Positions 5,648 through 13,341 of a DNA stretch of 13,341 bases are shown here, piece by piece (the stretch's first letter is position 1; every line of letters starts with the position of its first letter). Where the stretch lies: positions 1-13,341 of the forward strand of contig CAZGMC010000110.1 in assembly GCA_964526565.1 (NCBI GenBank), in the 5' to 3' direction. Position numbers and translations under genes: made by a program. The notes below the pieces were generated by a model. The model was given only the letters and a program-made list of their open reading frames with translations. It was not told the DNA's origin and searched no databases. Source of the stretch: CAZGMC01 sp964526565. Its GTDB lineage: Bacteria; Pseudomonadota; Alphaproteobacteria; DSM-16000; Inquilinaceae.

Positions 5648-7054
5648 TCATCCGTTCGGCTGAGCCGGCGGCAGCGGCCAGGGCCGCGCCTGCTCGAAGG
5701 CGCGGCTGGCGCGCAGCACCAGGTCGTCGCGGTGCAGGCGGGCGACGATCTGCAGGCCGACCGGCAGCCCGGCGGCGGTCAGGCCGCACGGCACGGTGGC
5801 GGCCGGCTGCATGGTCAGGTTGAACGGGTAGGTGAACGGCGTCCACCCTTCCCAGCCGCGGTAGGGGCCGTCGGGCGGCGTGTCGTGCCCGGCGGCGAAG
5901 GCGGTGATCGGCTCGGTCGGCGTCAGCAGCAGGTCGTACGTCTCGTGGAACCGGACCATGGCGTTGCCCAGCCGGTGGCGCTCCTGCACCGCTTCGGCGT
6001 AGTCCAGCGTCGACAGGTCGGCGGCCGCCCCGGCCATGGCCAGCAGGCCGGGGTCCATCAGGGTGCGCTTCTCCTCGGGCACGGCGGCCACAGCCAGGGC
6101 GGCGCCGACCGACCAGTGGCGGCCGAAGCACCGCCCGGCGCCGTCCAGCGGCGGCGCCACCTCGTCCACCTCGGCGCCCAGGGCGGCGCAGGCGTCGACC
6201 GCGTCGCGCACCAGCGCCGCCACCTCGGGGTCGACCGGCTGGTCCGCCAGGGTCGGGGCGAAGGCGACGCGCAGCCCGGCGACGCCGCCGTCGAGCGCCG
6301 CCGTGTAGTCCGGGGCGGGGCAGGGGACTGCGGTCCAGTCGCGTGGATCGGGCCGGCTCAGCACCTGCAGCGCCAGCGCCGCGTCGGCCACGCTGCGGGT
6401 CAGCGGCCCGACCGCCGACAGGGTGCCGAACGGGCTGATCGGGTAGGCGGGCACGCGGCCATAGCTCGGCTTGAGGCCGTAGACGCCGGTGAAGCTGGCC
6501 GGGATGCGGATCGAGCCGCCGCCGTCGGTGCCCAGGTTGATCACCGCCATGCCGGTGGCGGCGGCCGCCGCCGCCCCGCCGCTGGAGCCGCCGGGCGTCA
6601 CCGCCGGGTGCCAGGGGTTGCGGGTGATGCCGGTCAGCGGGCTGTCGGTGACGCCCTTCCAGCCGAACTCGGGCGTCGTGGTGCGGCCCATCAGGATGGC
6701 GCCGGTCTGGCGCAGGCACAGCACCGCCGGCGCGTCCTCCGGCCACTTCTGGTCCGGGTCGACGGTGCGCGAGCCGCGCAGGGTCGGCCAGCCGCGCACC
6801 AGCAGCGTGTCCTTGACCGACACCGGCACCCCGTCGAGCGGCCCCTTCGGCTTGCACCTGGCGTAGCGCCGGGCCGACTTCTCCGCCGCCGCCAGCGCCC
6901 CGTCGGCATCGACGAACCGGAACGCGTTGAGCTGCGGGTTCTTTGCGGCGATGCGCTCCAGGCAGGCCTGCACCACGTCGACCGGCGACAGGCTGCCGGC
7001 GCGGTAGCGTTCGACCAGTGCGGTGGCGGATAACAGGGCGGGATCGTCGGTCAT
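5648..7054 (-). CDS. Amidase-signature family hydrolase
   Basis: This 468-residue enzyme belongs to the amidase-signature family (GatA, fatty-acid amide hydrolase and bacterial amidases), which hydrolyses C–N bonds in amides with a Ser–cisSer–Lys triad. All three residues are visible: K81 in VPVSVKDT, cis-Ser S157 in TPGGSSGG and nucleophile S181 in GTDGGGSIRIPA. The 24-residue Ser–Ser spacing matches the family. No signal peptide is present, so the enzyme is cytoplasmic. The C-terminal part has the usual FTYPFNLTMQPAATVPCG and GLPVGLQIVARLHRDD segments. It lies alone, not next to gatB or gatC, so it is more likely a catabolic amidase than the glutamyl-tRNA amidotransferase subunit; the substrate cannot be read from sequence. 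GAAGG about 9 nt upstream supports the ATG at 7054. Confidence 0.87.
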   Translation of the reverse strand: MTDDPALLSATALVERYRAGSLSPVDVVQACLERIAAKNPQLNAFRFVDADGALAAAEKSARRYARCKPKGPLDGVPVSVKDTLLVRGWPTLRGSRTVDPDQKWPEDAPAVLCLRQTGAILMGRTTTPEFGWKGVTDSPLTGITRNPWHPAVTPGGSSGGAAAAAATGMAVINLGTDGGGSIRIPASFTGVYGLKPSYGRVPAYPISPFGTLSAVGPLTRSVADAALALQVLSRPDPRDWTAVPCPAPDYTAALDGGVAGLRVAFAPTLADQPVDPEVAALVRDAVDACAALGAEVDEVAPPLDGAGRCFGRHWSVGAALAVAAVPEEKRTLMDPGLLAMAGAAADLSTLDYAEAVQERHRLGNAMVRFHETYDLLLTPTEPITAFAAGHDTPPDGPYRGWEGWTPFTYPFNLTMQPAATVPCGLTAAGLPVGLQIVARLHRDDLVLRASRAFEQARPWPLPPAQPNG

Positions 7055-7300
7055 CGCGGCAGGCCTTCAGGGCGGAGAGCAACCGACCCTACCACACCGC
7101 GCGCCGCATCCGCGAACCGCCACACAAGTTCCGGGGACACAATACCGAACTCTGCGGGCTGATCCCCGGCTGATCCCGGCCGCGGCCCATCCATTCGTTA
7201 ACTCAGGTTTGTGTCGCCGGAATTCAATTGATGCCGATCTTTGCCGGTCTGTCTGACCGGGCCCGCGCGGCCCGATGAATTGGAACACCGCGCACGCCGG

Positions 7301-7316
7301 GTCACATCGATGTGAC
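7301..7316. promoter_or_regulatory. Perfect 16-bp palindrome GTCACATCGATGTGAC
   Basis: The sequence is identical on both strands. It lies between the 3' end of the HepT-like remnant and the upstream side of the amidase gene (about 250 bp from its start). It could be a dimer-binding site; no T-run follows, so it is not an obvious terminator. Confidence 0.35.
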
Positions 7317-7323
7317 GGGCGCG

Positions 7324-7665
7324 TCAGAAAACGAGTGTTTCAAGAAAAGGCGCCGCCGGCTCACGATTCCTTGAAGAGCCGAAACATAGGCGCCGGTACA
7401 CTCCGAGCGCGTAGGGATTGCCACGAACAATGCCCCGAACATCATGCCAAGGCACGTCTGGTGCAATCTCCGGGCCGGAGCTTCCCAATCTTACGGCCGC
7501 TTCACTTATTCTTGCCAGGCATCTTTTAACGGCATCTACCGTGCGCAGTTCGACAACGTAGGCTTTGTAGTCAAGGCTCTTAGTATATGCCTCGATGCAA
7601 TGTATTTTGTCAATTATTTTCTCAAGTATATTGTCAAAATGCGGCAATGGATCATCAGAACGCAC
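7324..7665 (-). pseudogene. HepT-like (DUF86) toxin gene, decayed and without partner
   Basis: From a GTG at 7665 (AGGA 8 nt upstream) the frame encodes 113 residues. The first 75 resemble the HepT ribonuclease of the HepT–MntA toxin–antitoxin family: a start like VRSDDPLPHFDNILEKI, then IEAYTKSLDYKAYV, RTVDAVKRCLARISEAAVRL and DVPWHDVRGI. Active HepT then carries an R-x4-6-H motif (for example RNxxAHxY). Here the sequence reads VRGNPYALGVYRRLCFG with no histidine, and neither of the other two frames restores the motif, so the active site looks lost and the C-terminus scrambled. The expected MntA nucleotidyltransferase upstream is missing; a palindromic repeat (7698–7807) lies there instead. 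Base composition is clearly lower in GC than in the neighbours, suggesting transfer. Confidence 0.6.
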
Positions 7666-7697
7666 GAATTGCGTCCTTATCGAAGCGAAGATACTGC

Positions 7698-7807
7698 CCG
7701 TCATCGAGAGCGTAGCGTGGCGATCCAGACCCGACGCTGCCAGTACAGCAAGTCATCGATCACGCCTGCGGCACGACCGGACCGCCACGCTTCGCTCGCG
7801 ATGACGG
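7698..7807. repeat. ~110-bp REP-like inverted-repeat element, copy A
   Basis: The left arm (7698–7729, beginning CCGTCATCGAGAGCGTAGCG) and the reverse complement of the right arm (7776–7807) agree at 27 of 32 positions. The motif is the dispersed palindrome CGTCATTGCGAGCGNAGCG…GCAATCC known from many proteobacterial genomes; in spurious translations it reads like ASEAWRS or RHRERS. A second copy lies at 13165–13275. Confidence 0.8.
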
Positions 7808-8159
7808 CCTTGTTGGCGGATATATTTTGCAGAACATCGATGATCACTTTCAGATATTGAAGCGGTCGACCTGTATGATGCATGCCCGCTTTGGTACCGG
7901 CCGCTTCCGTCATTCGACGAAACGGAAGCGCCGCTGATGTCACTCCAAGCATTGTTGTCAGGACCAGCCATGCGCAGTCCAGGCCGTAATCAAACACTCG
8001 CACAATCACAGAGGTGCAGAACCGGCGTATCGCCATGGCATTCGGCAACCCCTGAAAGGGTGCCCGGCGGACCGTTTGCCTGTTTCAAATAGTGGGGTCG
8101 CCGCACCGACATCCAGTCCAGCGGCCACGCGCCGAACGACCTAAGCAATTTTTACCAAA

Positions 8160-8193
8160 CCGTCATGGAACCGTCATGCTTGTCGGCTAGAGT
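8160..8193 (+). promoter_or_regulatory. PHO-box-like site and -10 box of the ABC importer operon
   Basis: Two exact copies of CCGTCAT (8160–8166 and 8171–8177) are separated by 4 bp, giving the 11-bp period of a PhoB PHO box (consensus CTGTCATnnnnCTGTCAT, one mismatch per unit). The 18-bp box ends exactly 10 bp before TAGAGT (8188–8193), which would act as the -10 hexamer. In known PhoB-activated promoters the box replaces the -35 in just this position. The start codon of the first operon gene is about 75 bp further on. No competing good -35 is visible. Confidence 0.6.
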
Positions 8194-8268
8194 GCGAACG
8201 ACAGGCAATAGCGCTCCGATATCGAGAGCGCGACGGGGACCACAGGGACGACGAGGGGGAGACGAGTC

Positions 8269-9459
8269 GTGGACACCGCATCGCCGCGCCGCACCGGCGC
8301 CAACGGCATCAATGGCACGCTGGAGACCTTGCAGGCCGCCAGGGCCTTCAACCGCCGCACGCTGCTGAAGGGCACCGCCGCCGCCGGCGCCCTGGCCGCC
8401 GCCGGGCCGTTCGTGTCGCGCCGCGCCTTCGGCCAGGACCGCCAGGTCGATGTCTACGTGTGGAACGACTACGTCACGGAAGAGATGACCCAGGCGTTCA
8501 CCGACGCCACCGGCATCCGCGTGAACCTGTCGGTCTACGGCACCAACAACGAGGTGCTGAACGTCCTGCGCGCCTCCCAGGGCCAGGGCTATGACATCGT
8601 CTTTCCGTCGGTGACGACCCTGGTGTCGTGGTACGACGCCGGCGACCTGCTGCAGCCGCTCGACGAGAGCCGCATCAACGTCGACCAGGTCCTGCCGGCG
8701 GCGTGGGAGCGTTCGATCGAGCTCGGCGCCACCCGGCGCGGCCAGCGCTATGCCGTGCCGTTCAACTGGGGCACCGAGGGCGTCGCCTTCGACAGCTCGA
8801 CCCGCGACTACGCGCCGGGCAGCGTCTCCTGGAACGACGTGTGGAGCGAGGAGAACCGCGGCTTGGTCACGGTGCGCCCGCGCTCGGCGCTGACCGTCAT
8901 GGGCATCATGGTCGACGGCACCGGCGAGCTGATGGACGCCGCGCACAACGACGAGGAGGTCGCCCGCCAGGTGCTCGACCAGGCCCTGGAGTTCGCCATC
9001 GGCCACAAGGAATGGATCCGCCAGTTCTGGAAGGACACCCCGGCCATCCAGAACGCCTTCCTGCAGAACGGCGCCCAGGTCGGCATCTGCTGGGACGGCC
9101 CGTCGCTCAACCTGTGGCGGGAGACCGACGGCCGCATCCGCTACCTGTCGCCGAACGAGGGCGCGCTGACCTGGCTCGACACCATGGCCATGCCGTCAGG
9201 CGCGCAGCACGTCGACGAGGCGTATGAGTTCATCAACTTCATGATGACGCCGGCCATGGGCGCGGCGCACGCCAACCATTCCGGCTACAATTCGGCCGCC
9301 GCCGGCGCGGCGGAGTTCCTGGAGCCGGACCTGCGCGAGAAGTTCAACTACGCCTACGACGACGGCGCCATGATCGACCGGCTGTACTGGTGGAAGCCGG
9401 AGCCGCAGTGGTTCCAGCAGCTCCGCGCCCAGTACATCGAGCGCTACGAGGCGGCATAA
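8269..9459 (+). CDS. Tat-exported PotD-like ABC substrate-binding protein
   Basis: This is a 396-residue periplasmic binding protein of the spermidine/putrescine (PotD/PotF) type. The N-terminus has a twin-arginine signal: FNRRTLLKG with R29–R30, a hydrophobic core (36–47) and likely cleavage near AFG|Q at 54–55; no lipobox cysteine is seen. The mature part starts with VDVYVWNDYVTEEM, the usual beginning of this fold, followed by YDIVFPSVTTLVSWYDAGDLLQPLD and the lobe-crossing NWGTEGVAFD. The start is a GTG at 8269, supported by GGGGGAG 7 nt upstream. It is the first gene of the operon with the ATPase and two permeases. Homology suggests polyamines or a similar small cation; the PHO-box upstream instead points to a phosphorus compound such as an aminophosphonate. 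The ligand is unresolved. Confidence 0.85.
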   Translation: MDTASPRRTGANGINGTLETLQAARAFNRRTLLKGTAAAGALAAAGPFVSRRAFGQDRQVDVYVWNDYVTEEMTQAFTDATGIRVNLSVYGTNNEVLNVLRASQGQGYDIVFPSVTTLVSWYDAGDLLQPLDESRINVDQVLPAAWERSIELGATRRGQRYAVPFNWGTEGVAFDSSTRDYAPGSVSWNDVWSEENRGLVTVRPRSALTVMGIMVDGTGELMDAAHNDEEVARQVLDQALEFAIGHKEWIRQFWKDTPAIQNAFLQNGAQVGICWDGPSLNLWRETDGRIRYLSPNEGALTWLDTMAMPSGAQHVDEAYEFINFMMTPAMGAAHANHSGYNSAAAGAAEFLEPDLREKFNYAYDDGAMIDRLYWWKPEPQWFQQLRAQYIERYEAA

Positions 9460-9472
9460 TCGCGCTGCCGCC

Positions 9473-9503
9473 GGGCCGGCCGGCCCGCCACCGTGGGCCG
9501 GCC
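9473..9503 (+). other. GC-rich intercistronic hairpin after the binding-protein gene
   Basis: GGCCGGCCC (9478–9486) and GGGCCGGCC (9495–9503) form a perfect 9-bp stem with an 8-nt loop, and GGGCCGGCCGGCCC (9473–9486) is itself palindromic. Such a hairpin between a binding-protein gene and its ABC partner genes often protects the upstream mRNA or trims downstream transcription, giving more binding protein than transporter (inference). Confidence 0.5.
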
Positions 9504-9555
9504 GCCGCCGCCGGCGGGTCGACGTCGTCTTCCGGCGTCGGAGGATCCGATCGCC

Positions 9556-10644
<1,089 letters not shown>

Positions 10645-10677
10645 GCGGCGCCCGCCGGCCGCCGGGGGAACGGCCCC

Positions 10678-11760
10678 ATGCACGCGTTCAAGGACTTCGC
10701 CCGGCGCTATGGCGCCATCATGACCGGCTACATCTTCGTGGCCTGCGCGGTGTGGATGATCGGCCTGATCATCCTGCCGCAGCTGCTGATGGTCGACTAC
10801 TCGTTCCAGTACGTCGACCGTGCCGACGAGTCGCGCATCGACTACATGATCGAGCAGCGCTATGTCGACCTGCAGCTCACCCAGTCCAGCCTGCGCCGGC
10901 TCGACCGGCAGCTGGACGCGGCCGCCGCCGCCGACCGCGCCGCCATCGAGCAGGAGATCGCCGCGCTGGAGGCGCGGACCGCCGTCCTGGAGGCGGCGAT
11001 CGCCGAGCTGGAGAGCGGCTTCACGATCGCCGAGACCGAGTACAGCCTGCGCAACTATCTGTACCTGCTGAACAACGAGCTGCACCGGTCGATCTTCTTC
11101 AAGACGATCTGGGCCAGCGCCCTGGTCACGCTGACGGCGCTGATCGTCTGCTACCCGATCGCCTTCTACCTGGCCAAGGTGGCGCCGGCCGGACGGGCTG
11201 GACTGCTGATGCTGGGGCTGGTCGTGCCGTACTGGATCAACGAGATCCTGCGCACCTTCGCCTGGCTGATGATCCTGTCCTACAACGGCATCTTCAACCA
11301 GGCGTTCACCGGCCTGGGCCTGGTCGACCGGCCGCTCGACTTCCTGAACCAGAACATCGGCGTCATCATCGGCATGACCTACGCGTACATCCTGTTCATG
11401 GTCTTCCCGATCTACAACACGATCGACACCCTGGACAGGAACCAGCTGGAGGCGGCGCGTGACCTGGGCGCACCGTGGTGGCGCATCCACTGGCGCATCG
11501 TCATCCCCCACGCCAAGCCGGGCATCGCGGTCGGCTGCATCATCACCTTCATGCTGGCGGCGGGATCGTACGCCGTGCCCCAGATCCTGGGCGGCACGTC
11601 GAGCCTGTGGTTCACCCAGATCATCTACAACTGGTTCTTCGAGGGCGGCGACTGGAACGTCGGCTCGGCCTATGCCTTCGTGCTGCTGATCCTGTGCGTG
11701 TGTTTCATCCTGGTCATGATGCGGCTGTTCCGGGTCAACCTCGAGGACATTTCGCGGTAA
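10678..11760 (+). CDS. PotB-like ABC permease with a coiled-coil insertion
   Basis: This 360-residue inner-membrane permease forms half of the transport channel. It has a first membrane helix (about 17–38), then a long periplasmic segment, then the usual five helices (from about 141). The EAA loop that contacts the ATPase is EAARDLGAPWWRIHWRIVIPHAKPG (258–282). Family members are usually about 275–300 residues. The extra length lies between helices 1 and 2: residues about 57–114 form an Ala/Glu/Leu/Arg-rich heptad region (DLQLTQSSLRRLDRQLD, IEQEIAALEARTAVLEAAIAEL) that should be a coiled coil or helical hairpin. GGGGGA 8 nt before the ATG supports the start. What the insertion does is unknown; contact with the binding protein or dimerisation is plausible. 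Confidence 0.88.
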   Translation: MHAFKDFARRYGAIMTGYIFVACAVWMIGLIILPQLLMVDYSFQYVDRADESRIDYMIEQRYVDLQLTQSSLRRLDRQLDAAAAADRAAIEQEIAALEARTAVLEAAIAELESGFTIAETEYSLRNYLYLLNNELHRSIFFKTIWASALVTLTALIVCYPIAFYLAKVAPAGRAGLLMLGLVVPYWINEILRTFAWLMILSYNGIFNQAFTGLGLVDRPLDFLNQNIGVIIGMTYAYILFMVFPIYNTIDTLDRNQLEAARDLGAPWWRIHWRIVIPHAKPGIAVGCIITFMLAAGSYAVPQILGGTSSLWFTQIIYNWFFEGGDWNVGSAYAFVLLILCVCFILVMMRLFRVNLEDISR

Positions 11761-11781
11761 GGGGGCGAGGGGGCGGCGGCC

Positions 11782-13002
11782 ATGAAGGACTACATCCTGC
11801 GCTCGCTCGAAACGATGAGCACCGTCGGCTATGTCCTGGTGCTGGCGGTGGCGACGTGGCTCGGCTGGCGGTGGGGAGCGGACAACGGTCACGCGGTGCT
11901 GGGCCTGGTCGGCGGGTTCGTGGCCGGGCTGGTGCTGGCCACGACGGTGTTCGGGCTGGTGCTGCTGGCGCTGGGCATCCACCGCAACACCGGCCACCTG
12001 CTGCTGGTCCAGCGCCATGGGCCGGAGCGGGCCGAGGCGCTGCTGCGCACCACCCGCGCCGCCACCGGGTTCCTGGGCCTGGACGCGCGGCTGATGATCC
12101 GGCTCGGCACCGGCGTCTACCTGGTGATCTTCTTCGCCTACATGTTCCTGCCGCTGGTGTTCATGATCGTGGCAGCATTCAACACGCCGACCATTCCGAC
12201 CGCCTTCCCGGTGCGCGGCCTGACGCTGCACTGGTTCGAGGCGCTGTTCGGCAACGACCAGCTGTGGGCGGCGGCCTTCAACAGCGTGGTCATCGGCCTG
12301 GGCGTGATCGCCCTGACGGTGCCGTTGGGGCTGGCCGGAGCGCTGCTGCTGACGCGGCTGCACAGCCGCGCGCGGACGTTCATCTATGCCGTGCTGGTCT
12401 CGCCGCTGCTGACGCCGGGGATCATCCTGGGCATTTCCACCCTGGTGTTCTGGAACAATTTCGGCGTGCCGGGCGGGCTGTTCCTGGCGGTGGTGGCGCA
12501 GAGCAGCTTCATCGCCGCGTTCTGCATGCTGCTGTTCATGGCCCGGCTGCAGCGCTTCGACCGGGCGCTGGAGGAGGCGGCGCTGGACCTCGGCGCATCG
12601 CACCGGCAGGTGTTCTGGAAGATCACCGTGCCGTTCCTGCGCCCGACCATCCTGACGGCGGCGGTGCTGGCCTTCCTGCAGTCGTTCGAGAACTTCAACA
12701 CCACGGTGTTCGCCATCGGCCCGGACACGACCCTGACCATCCACATCGCCTCCATGGTCCGCCTCGGCCTGTCGCCGGAGGTCAACGCCCTGGCGGTGCT
12801 GTTCATCGTCGCCACGGTCACCCTGGCCGTGCTGTACGAGCTGAAGCGCCGCGCCGAGAAGGCCCGCGCCGAGGTCCAGCGCGAGCTGGCCAAACGCGCC
12901 GACGCGCGCATCGCCGGGGAGGACACCGCGGCACCGCCTGCCACCGCGCCCGCCACTGCGCCCGGCCCGCTCACCGCCACGCCGCGCACGGCAACGGCAT
13001 GA
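11782..13002 (+). CDS. PotC-like ABC permease with an N-terminal two-helix extension
   Basis: This 406-residue permease is the second half of the channel. The family core starts near residue 105 (helix at about 111–133, FLPLVFMIVAAFNTP) and has the EAA loop EEAALDLGASHRQVFWKITVPFLRPTI (264–290). PotC proteins are normally about 260–290 residues. The extra N-terminal ~105 residues hold two predicted membrane helices (about 15–31 and 38–66) and a charged cytoplasmic linker (HRNTGHLLLVQRHGPERAEALLRT). The C-terminus has a basic helix (LKRRAEKARAEVQRELAKRADAR) and an Ala/Pro/Thr tail. GAGGGGG 8 nt before the ATG supports the start; the gene begins 21 bp after the preceding stop. I see no convincing terminator after it. 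Confidence 0.87.
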   Translation: MKDYILRSLETMSTVGYVLVLAVATWLGWRWGADNGHAVLGLVGGFVAGLVLATTVFGLVLLALGIHRNTGHLLLVQRHGPERAEALLRTTRAATGFLGLDARLMIRLGTGVYLVIFFAYMFLPLVFMIVAAFNTPTIPTAFPVRGLTLHWFEALFGNDQLWAAAFNSVVIGLGVIALTVPLGLAGALLLTRLHSRARTFIYAVLVSPLLTPGIILGISTLVFWNNFGVPGGLFLAVVAQSSFIAAFCMLLFMARLQRFDRALEEAALDLGASHRQVFWKITVPFLRPTILTAAVLAFLQSFENFNTTVFAIGPDTTLTIHIASMVRLGLSPEVNALAVLFIVATVTLAVLYELKRRAEKARAEVQRELAKRADARIAGEDTAAPPATAPATAPGPLTATPRTATA

Positions 13003-13086
13003 GGGGCGGGCGTGGCGTTCGGGAACGTTGACCAGAGGCCCTTCGGTCGGCCGAAACCGTGGCATATGAATTGGCGGAGGTGAGCG

Positions 13087-13182
13087 ATGGCGGAAACAGT
13101 ATCCCAGCACCTGATGCTTGAAATCCTCAAGCAGCTCCAGGCAGGGCAGCAAACAGGTCCCAAACCGTCGTTGCGAGCGTAG
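13087..13182 (+). pseudogene. Truncated N-terminus of a small helical protein
   Basis: GGAGG (13076–13080) lies 6 nt before an ATG that opens MAETVSQHLMLEILKQLQAGQ, a Leu/Ile heptad-like start of a kind seen in small coiled-coil proteins of alphaproteobacteria (recognised from memory, not matched). After residue 26 the frame runs into the palindromic repeat, whose GCGTAG supplies the stop, giving only 31 residues with an unrelated end (KPSLRA). The simplest reading is a gene interrupted by the repeat element. It could also be a real tiny peptide, or chance. Confidence 0.45.
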
Positions 13183-13275
13183 CGAAACAATCCAGTGGCG
13201 CCGCACGCCAGGTCTACGGCATTTCGGACTCGGCGCCGGCGGGACTGGGCCGCGTCGCTGCGTTCGCGGTGACGG
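13165..13275. repeat. ~110-bp REP-like inverted-repeat element, copy B
   Basis: The left arm (13165–13196, beginning CCGTCGTTGCGAGCGTAGCG) matches the left arm of copy A at 24 of 32 positions. The right arm (13244–13275) is its inverted partner with 22 of 32 positions conserved. The length (111 bp) equals that of copy A, while the interiors do not align. The element overlaps the end of the truncated frame at 13087–13182. Confidence 0.75.
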
Positions 13276-13341
13276 CACGGGTGCGGCCTCAGAAATCCCC
13301 TCATTTTTCGCTATCGATAGGTAGTGTATGCGCACCGGTCC

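Larger units (their letters stand above)
7666..8268. other. Gene-poor, lower-GC stretch before the ABC transporter operon
   Basis: This ~600-bp stretch holds the ~110-bp inverted-repeat element (7698–7807), a small hairpin GCTTCCGT/ACGGAAGC (7903–7929) and, at its right end, the PHO-box promoter. A minus-strand open frame across 7701–8048 is not a credible gene because its C-terminal third is the repeat element translated. I found no MntA remnant that I could defend. Confidence 0.6.
13003..13341. other. Right-hand gap: truncated frame and repeat element
   Basis: After the operon there is a short inverted repeat TTCGG/CCGAA (13042–13055) without a T-run, then a truncated small frame (13087–13182), the second ~110-bp palindromic element (13165–13275) and a more AT-rich end with the palindrome CTATCGATAG (13311–13320). 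No further gene is visible before the window ends. Confidence 0.6.

Noticed and set aside
5535..7082. 515-residue minus-strand frame in another phase over the amidase gene
   Set aside because: It is an Arg/Pro/Gly-rich shadow; the frame at 5648–7054 carries the full Lys–Ser–Ser amidase signature.
7701..8048. 115-residue minus-strand frame upstream of the HepT remnant, considered as the MntA antitoxin
   Set aside because: It has no nucleotidyltransferase GSxxxGxxxxxSD motif, and its C-terminal third is the palindromic repeat translated.
13042..13055. Inverted repeat TTCGG/CCGAA as the terminator of the importer operon
   Set aside because: The stem is only 5 bp and no T-run follows on the plus strand.
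12384..13304. 306-residue minus-strand frame at the right end
   Set aside because: Its start region is the palindromic repeat translated (RHRERSDAAQS…YARNDG) and the remainder is antisense to the second permease.

Overview
The window looks like a piece of a high-GC alphaproteobacterial chromosome, probably Rhodospirillales or a relative. The reasons are the very GC-rich codon use, the RNase D–lptC–lptA gene order on one strand, an NDUFA9-like epimerase, a Tat-exported binding protein, and a palindromic repeat of the kind seen in such genomes. The taxonomic placement is inference from gene content and gene order, not from a database match.

Left part (1–2253). The minus strand carries a short RNase D, then lptC and the start of lptA (lipopolysaccharide transport; lptA runs off the left edge). 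A tRNA-Leu(CAG) with its own consensus promoter lies upstream of the RNase D gene. This stretch is rich in short tandem repeats: 15 bp in the lptA signal peptide, 12 bp x6 before lptC, 16 bp x2 before the RNase D gene, and 17 bp x3 before the epimerase. A 28-bp palindrome of TetR-operator type sits before the epimerase.

Middle part (2254–7054). On the plus strand are the NDUFA9-like epimerase and a secreted protein made of three PPC-like domains in exact 120-residue register. On the minus strand are a secreted four-cysteine protein of unknown function, a 64-residue small protein followed by a good intrinsic terminator, and an amidase-signature hydrolase with a complete Lys–Ser–Ser triad.

Lower-GC gap (7055–8268). 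This holds a decayed HepT-like toxin gene without a recognisable MntA partner, a ~110-bp inverted-repeat element, and the promoter of the next operon.

Right part (8269–13002). A four-gene polyamine-type ABC importer operon encodes a Tat-exported binding protein, an ATPase and two permeases. Just upstream is a two-repeat PHO-box-like site (two CCGTCAT units, 11-bp period) placed 10 bp before a -10-like hexamer. This suggests the importer answers to phosphate limitation and may carry a phosphorus compound rather than a polyamine. Both permeases are enlarged: one has a coiled-coil insertion in its first periplasmic loop, the other an N-terminal extension with two extra membrane helices. After the operon, a short reading frame is cut off by a second copy of the ~110-bp palindromic element.

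I saw no CRISPR array, prophage, transposase or complete new defence system. The least ordinary item is the PHO-box-controlled, structurally enlarged Pot-like importer.
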